DNA from: an uncultured Lachnospiraceae bacterium
GTDB taxonomy: Bacteria; Bacillota; Clostridia; Lachnospirales; Lachnospiraceae
Reading direction: 5' to 3'
Length of the DNA: 17,725 nt
NCBI GenBank assembly: GCA_902772565.1
Contig: CACYBJ010000180.1
Span: forward strand, 1 to 17,725
Part shown: one piece after another, positions 14,065 to 17,725 of the stretch
How the letters are laid out: the number at the start of each line of letters is the position of its first letter
Numbering within the stretch: position 1 is the first letter of the stretch
The notes under the pieces: model-generated
What the model saw: only the letters and a program-made list of their open reading frames with translations
What the model was told of the DNA's origin: nothing
Database searches by the model: none
Translations under genes and position numbers: made by a program

Positions 14065-14094
14065 AAAAAATGAGCCTGGCCAGGCTCATTTTTT
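14065..14094. terminator. Bidirectional terminator between HIT and TIR genes
   Basis: A 30-bp perfect palindrome with half-site AAAAAATGAGCCTGG. The GC-rich core is flanked by an A-run on one side and a T-run on the other, so it can end transcripts from both directions. It is 21 bases after the HIT stop and 26 bases after the TIR gene's stop. Confidence 0.92.
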
Positions 14095-14120
14095 ATTATG
14101 AATATTCTAAGTACTTTGTT

Positions 14121-17100
14121 TTATCCGATGTTATATCGGGATTTCTTAAGAGAGTCAAGAGTTGCTCCCGGGAACTGCTTCTCGGCCTCCTTGATAAGGG
14201 TTTTGTAATCCTTATAGAAGGTTCTGTAAACGTAACCGGAGTAGCTCTGTATAAAGGACTGATTGCTCTTTAGGTAAACAACCGCGCGGGCTACAGCCGC
14301 CACCATACCATAACTCTTGCTCTCAAGAAGGTAGGTATTGGTTCCGTCAAGAAGAGCAAGGTATCCGTTTTCGTCTTCCACGAAATCAAGTATCGGCGTG
14401 GTGGCAGTCAGCGCTCTGATCATTTCACCGGACTGGGCATCAATGATCATTATGGTTAAGTCATCGCCCTGCACAATAAGCTTATCTCCGCCTTCGATAA
14501 AGCGAACAAAGCAGTCAGATGTGGCAGTGTAATCAAATTCGGATATTACATTGCCGTCCTCTGTGTCTATTATCCTTATTTTTCCGTCCATACAGAACAT
14601 TGCGATTCGGGTTTCGTCAGGGCTTAACTGTATGTATTCCAGATCGGAAACGTCGGAAACCTGTCTAAATAACTCATTTTTGTATTCTGTTTCTTTTCCG
14701 CTTGAGATTTCCACTTTGGTCAGGTTCTTACCCTTGCAAACCGCATAGAATTCATCGCCCTCATCGGAAATAACCACGTTCTCTACATCTGAATCATTTT
14801 CCGATGAATACAGGATTTTCATGTTTTCAAGGTCGACTATGTTAAATGTAAAGATGCCGTATAAGGCCACATATCGGCCGTTACTGCTGAACCGAGCTGT
14901 ACTTACGGAACCGTTAATTCCCAGGTCCTCATAGGTTGTAACAACCGAATCTCCCGAATCCGGATCCACTACCAAAAGTTCATTATGATTTACTATAATA
15001 AAACTTTCATCGTAGAAGGCTGCGGCAATGGGACGGGTAACCTCGAATCCGTTGCTGTAAATAGTATTGCCGTTAACATCCACCAGATAACACAGGCTTG
15101 AATCATTGGAATCTACTGCGAAGAAAGTATCTCCGTCGGGATTTGCCGTAACAAAACTCAGGTCGGAATCATTTACCGACAATTCTTCAAGATCCGGAGC
15201 TCTGTGATATTTCATTATGCGAACCTTGTCGCTCGAAAAAGATCTTATGGCTATCTGACCGTCCAATACCAAAAGTTCCATGATCTTGGAATTGGTCTCG
15301 TAGGCACTGTTGGCATATACTCGTCCGGTTCGGAAATTTACCGCATCGATGGTACCGTCTTCATAGGCAACAAAACCGTCTGTGTCATAGAGATTAACAA
15401 TCAGACCTCTGGCGTTTCCCGAAAGAGTCATGTGTGCGATCACGGTGCCGGTGGCTGCATCCACTGTAAAGGCTTCATCGCCTATAACAACCACAATCTG
15501 GGTCTTTGAGACGCCGTCCTCTTCGTAGGTCTGAGCCTTAACAAAAGTGGAGAAGGTTGCCAGATTAACCATGGTTGCAGGAATGTTCGCAGAGAAAATG
15601 TGTTCCCCCGTCTTTATATCGAAATAATCCAGCACCGGCGCCACGCTTCCGGTAGACAGGTAATCGGAATCAATGGAAACGGTACAAAGATGACCGTCGT
15701 CAGTAATAAAAGCCTTTGAAGTATAATTCTTAGTAGGATTAAAAGTTTTTACTTCATAGTTTGTAAAATCAAAAACGCTCAAAGCCGAATAGGCAGTGTA
15801 TTCCGAATTGAAATGAAGGAATGCAATCATCTCGCCGTTGGGGCTCATAAATGAATCCTGAGTAATCATTCCAAATTCTGACCTGTCATGCTCCGAAACA
15901 ATTTCAAAACTGTCCGGATCAAGCACATATATATGATCGTAATTGGCAACATACAGATTACCGTCTCCGGCTATTATTCCGAGACAGGAAATCATATCAC
16001 CCAGATCACATTCGTTTATAACATTGCCTTCAAAATCGTACTTGCAAAGACGACTTCCGGAGCCCACATATACTCCTGTGGAATCGGCATATGCCGACCT
16101 TACGCCTTCAATGTAATTGTTGTCGGCAAGATAAGGAGAAATCTCTGCCAGAAGTTCCCATGTGACAGTATCCCATACGTATACATAATTTCCGTTATCG
16201 ACGGTAATCAGCATGGTGCCGTCGTTATTGAGCCGTTCGGTAGTCACATCATACTTGTGTTCAAGCATAGTTTCAGAAGCCAGTTCAGCACCACAGTCAT
16301 AGGCATGAAGGGCTGCCGCCAGGGCGTACTCAGCCTCGGGAACATAAGGTCTGTCATCGCCCACCGGAAGGCCTTCAAGAGCAATCAACGCAGCGTCTTT
16401 TCTGTATCCTTCCTGCAGAACGGAAAGAGATTTTTCCGCATAAAACCGGGACTGGTTCTCCAGTTTTTCCTGATACTCCGCAAGGATATTATCCGCAAGT
16501 TCCGTCTTCTCCTGGGCTAGATTTGCCTTTTCTTTGGCAAGCTTGCTCATTTTGTCGGCCACTCTTGCGTTGTATATACCGAAGGCGGCACCGCAGACAG
16601 CAATGACAGATGCGGCGCATATGCCGATGGTAATATTCCTCCTGATAATCCTTTCTCTGTGTCGCTGCTTAAGGTCGTCGTAGGAACAGCCGATCACGGG
16701 AGCGAGGATTCTAAGTATCTCCGTCTTAAACCTTTTGTCTCTTTCCTTCTTGTTTTCTCCGCGGATATCCGCAGCAAGGGGCTCCACCGGGTTTCCGTCA
16801 TCGTCGGTAAGAAGAAGGGCCGGGAAGGATTTGTCCGGCTCGCCGTCCACCATTACCGCCAGGATGTTTTCTCTTCCGTGAAGGCTGATGAAAGTCTCGA
16901 TTTCCTTGTTGACCCAGTAGGAGTCCGGTGTTGCTGTTGAGCATACAACAAGCAGATATCGGGACTCCTTAAGAGCCGAAAGAATATTGTCATTAAGATC
17001 GCTTCCGATGGGAAGCTCCTCCTGATCCCTGAAAACTCTTTCAATCTTCTTCATGCCGGTCTTCTTCCGAACGGCATTCGGGATGTGATAGGTCTCGAGG

Positions 17101-17174
17101 GCGGAATGCAGCTTCTTGGCTACTTCCATGTCCAATTTTTCATGTTTATAACTTATAAAAGCATCATATTTCAT
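14121..17174 (-). CDS. Transmembrane TIR-domain protein with large beta-propeller-like region
   Basis: 1017 residues. The start was put at ATG 17174 because the TIR fold begins MKYDAFISYKH; a TTG 24 bases upstream is possible, and its AAAGGA would then be inside the ORF. TIR domain residues 1-165: YDAFISYKH (betaA), ERVFRDQEELPIGSDLNDNI (BB-loop region), YLLVVCSTATP, and SYWVNKEIETF with Glu91 aligning with the NADase Glu of SARM1-type TIRs. Residues 169-180 are Arg/Lys-rich, 181-201 form one membrane helix, 203-250 a coiled coil, then AALIALEGLP and AEYALAAAL. From ~290 to ~940 there are WD40/propeller-like repeats (LITVDNGNYVYVWDT, LYVANYDHIYVLDP, RIAMFCMDGKIRIIDTEDG). Positive charge before the helix suggests TIR inside, propeller outside. 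It overlaps the upstream gene by 11 bp. Whether it hydrolyses NAD is not shown. Confidence 0.92.
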   Translation of the reverse strand: MKYDAFISYKHEKLDMEVAKKLHSALETYHIPNAVRKKTGMKKIERVFRDQEELPIGSDLNDNILSALKESRYLLVVCSTATPDSYWVNKEIETFISLHGRENILAVMVDGEPDKSFPALLLTDDDGNPVEPLAADIRGENKKERDKRFKTEILRILAPVIGCSYDDLKQRHRERIIRRNITIGICAASVIAVCGAAFGIYNARVADKMSKLAKEKANLAQEKTELADNILAEYQEKLENQSRFYAEKSLSVLQEGYRKDAALIALEGLPVGDDRPYVPEAEYALAAALHAYDCGAELASETMLEHKYDVTTERLNNDGTMLITVDNGNYVYVWDTVTWELLAEISPYLADNNYIEGVRSAYADSTGVYVGSGSRLCKYDFEGNVINECDLGDMISCLGIIAGDGNLYVANYDHIYVLDPDSFEIVSEHDRSEFGMITQDSFMSPNGEMIAFLHFNSEYTAYSALSVFDFTNYEVKTFNPTKNYTSKAFITDDGHLCTVSIDSDYLSTGSVAPVLDYFDIKTGEHIFSANIPATMVNLATFSTFVKAQTYEEDGVSKTQIVVVIGDEAFTVDAATGTVIAHMTLSGNARGLIVNLYDTDGFVAYEDGTIDAVNFRTGRVYANSAYETNSKIMELLVLDGQIAIRSFSSDKVRIMKYHRAPDLEELSVNDSDLSFVTANPDGDTFFAVDSNDSSLCYLVDVNGNTIYSNGFEVTRPIAAAFYDESFIIVNHNELLVVDPDSGDSVVTTYEDLGINGSVSTARFSSNGRYVALYGIFTFNIVDLENMKILYSSENDSDVENVVISDEGDEFYAVCKGKNLTKVEISSGKETEYKNELFRQVSDVSDLEYIQLSPDETRIAMFCMDGKIRIIDTEDGNVISEFDYTATSDCFVRFIEGGDKLIVQGDDLTIMIIDAQSGEMIRALTATTPILDFVEDENGYLALLDGTNTYLLESKSYGMVAAVARAVVYLKSNQSFIQSYSGYVYRTFYKDYKTLIKEAEKQFPGATLDSLKKSRYNIG

Positions 17175-17725
17175 CGCAGTATTCGTAGGTCCTTTCAAAA
17201 ATGTCTCCGGCTATTACATAAATGTCTGATGCGTCATCTGCCCGCACGGCAAGAAAATCTCCTTCCACACCGAGGTAGTATTTTTCGGTGTCCCATGCGG
17301 TAAACACTTTTACTCTGTGATCCAGTTTTCTGGCCAGTATTCCGGCACCGCCTTTGGCTATGCAGGCTGATGCGTAGGGCAGCAGTTCTATCCTGTCACC
17401 GGTAAAGGTGTTTACCACTGCCGGCGGGTACTCCCCGGGGAATACATATTTTTCATCCGATAGAATGTAGGAAGCATCGAACTTGGCTTTTTTGCAGGGA
17501 TAGATTTCTCCGTTGATTCCTATGATGATAAGAAGGTCTTCCTCTACCGTAACATCCACGTCCCCTTCAAGAGTTCTGATCAAAATAAGGGAGCCCGCAG
17601 GTGCCAGTTTTATGGCAGGAACAAAACCGACGGTGATTTCCTTCTTTCTGTACTTTTTGTACTTTCTGAGGTCCGGCTGATACTGTCCCGCATAGATGAT
17701 CCTTGAGGTTTTGAAGTAGGTATCC
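17164..17725 (-). CDS. Unknown protein with two EGD...FxxTY-type modules, N-terminus beyond window
   Basis: The frame is open to the right edge; 186 C-terminal residues are visible. A TTG at 17583 could start a 139-residue protein, but the frame upstream is fully open and continues the same style (DTYFKTSRIIYAGQYQ, then PAIKLAPAGSLILI), so it is treated as partial. Two stretches look alike: IRTLEGDVDV followed by IIIGINGEIYPCKKAKFDASY, and YYLGVEGDFLAVRADD followed by IYVIAGDIFERTYEY. This pattern recalls the short 'TLEGD ... GE-YPC ... FxxTYE' (PGDYG-like) module of clostridial proteins of unknown role. No signal peptide or membrane helix is seen. Its stop overlaps the TIR gene start by 11 bp, so the two are probably co-translated and functionally linked. 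Confidence 0.75.
   Translation of the reverse strand, partial: DTYFKTSRIIYAGQYQPDLRKYKKYRKKEITVGFVPAIKLAPAGSLILIRTLEGDVDVTVEEDLLIIIGINGEIYPCKKAKFDASYILSDEKYVFPGEYPPAVVNTFTGDRIELLPYASACIAKGGAGILARKLDHRVKVFTAWDTEKYYLGVEGDFLAVRADDASDIYVIAGDIFERTYEYCDEI

Noticed and set aside
15888..16520. 210-codon plus-strand frame within the TIR gene
   Set aside because: Antisense to a continuous 1017-codon gene, no start signal, no recognisable domain.
17175..17198. Eight-residue longer start for the TIR protein (TTG at 17198)
   Set aside because: It increases overlap with the upstream gene, and the TIR fold starts right at MKYDAF; still, the ribosome site is better placed for neither choice, so some doubt remains.
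14121..17725. Thoeris-type defence system
   Set aside because: A TIR domain is present, but no SIR2/SLOG effector (ThsA) is adjacent in the window, and the protein is membrane-bound with a propeller. Only a looser sensor idea is kept.

Overview
The window looks like a chromosomal stretch from a Gram-positive anaerobe of the Clostridia, most likely Lachnospiraceae (Butyrivibrio/Roseburia-like). This is inferred from strong AAGGAG-type ribosome binding sites, tRNA genes without an encoded CCA, a GH25 muramidase with Thr/Pro linkers, and a long membrane TIR/propeller protein starting MKYDAFISYKH. No database search was possible. Nearly everything reads on the minus strand; the HIT gene is the only clear plus-strand gene.

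Region 1 (1-7665) is branched-chain amino acid biosynthesis. In the direction of transcription the order is a cytidylate-kinase-like gene, ilvB, ilvN, ilvC, and a strong terminator. Two envelope genes follow (a lipoprotein with an internal domain duplication and a small single-pass membrane protein), then ilvD, which runs off the left edge. The lipoprotein and ilvD each have a good promoter of their own. Just past the lipoprotein stop codon lies a decayed 45-bp copy of the 3' end of ilvC (41/45 identical), so the lipoprotein cassette is flanked by a direct repeat of the ilvC end. Two exact copies of a 12-bp palindrome sit between the ilvC terminator and the lipoprotein promoter.

Region 2 (7666-9815) holds two tRNA-Leu genes around a secreted GH25 muramidase. 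Each of the three units has its own promoter and terminator(s). One tRNA has anticodon AAG, which is uncommon in bacteria, and the other CAG. The 490-bp gap upstream of the muramidase contains its promoter, a cluster of mutually exclusive hairpins of unknown meaning, and tandem terminators.

Region 3 (9850-14094) contains deoB (phosphopentomutase), overlapping by 14 bp the end of an 819-residue membrane-anchored protein with a C-terminal peptidase-C39-like domain that seems to lack its catalytic His. That gene diverges from a HIT-family gene. The two promoters share overlapping -35 boxes in a 10-bp palindrome, and a perfect 20-bp palindrome covers the predicted start of the leftward transcript. 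A 30-bp perfect palindrome acts as a two-way terminator between the HIT gene and the next unit.

Region 4 (14121-17725) is the most likely place for an undescribed system. A 1017-residue protein has an N-terminal TIR domain with a putative NADase Glu, one transmembrane helix, a coiled coil and a large beta-propeller-like region. It overlaps by 11 bp an upstream gene, cut by the window edge, that encodes two copies of a short 'EGD ... FxxTY' type module. The predicted topology (TIR inside, propeller outside) suggests a transmembrane sensor.
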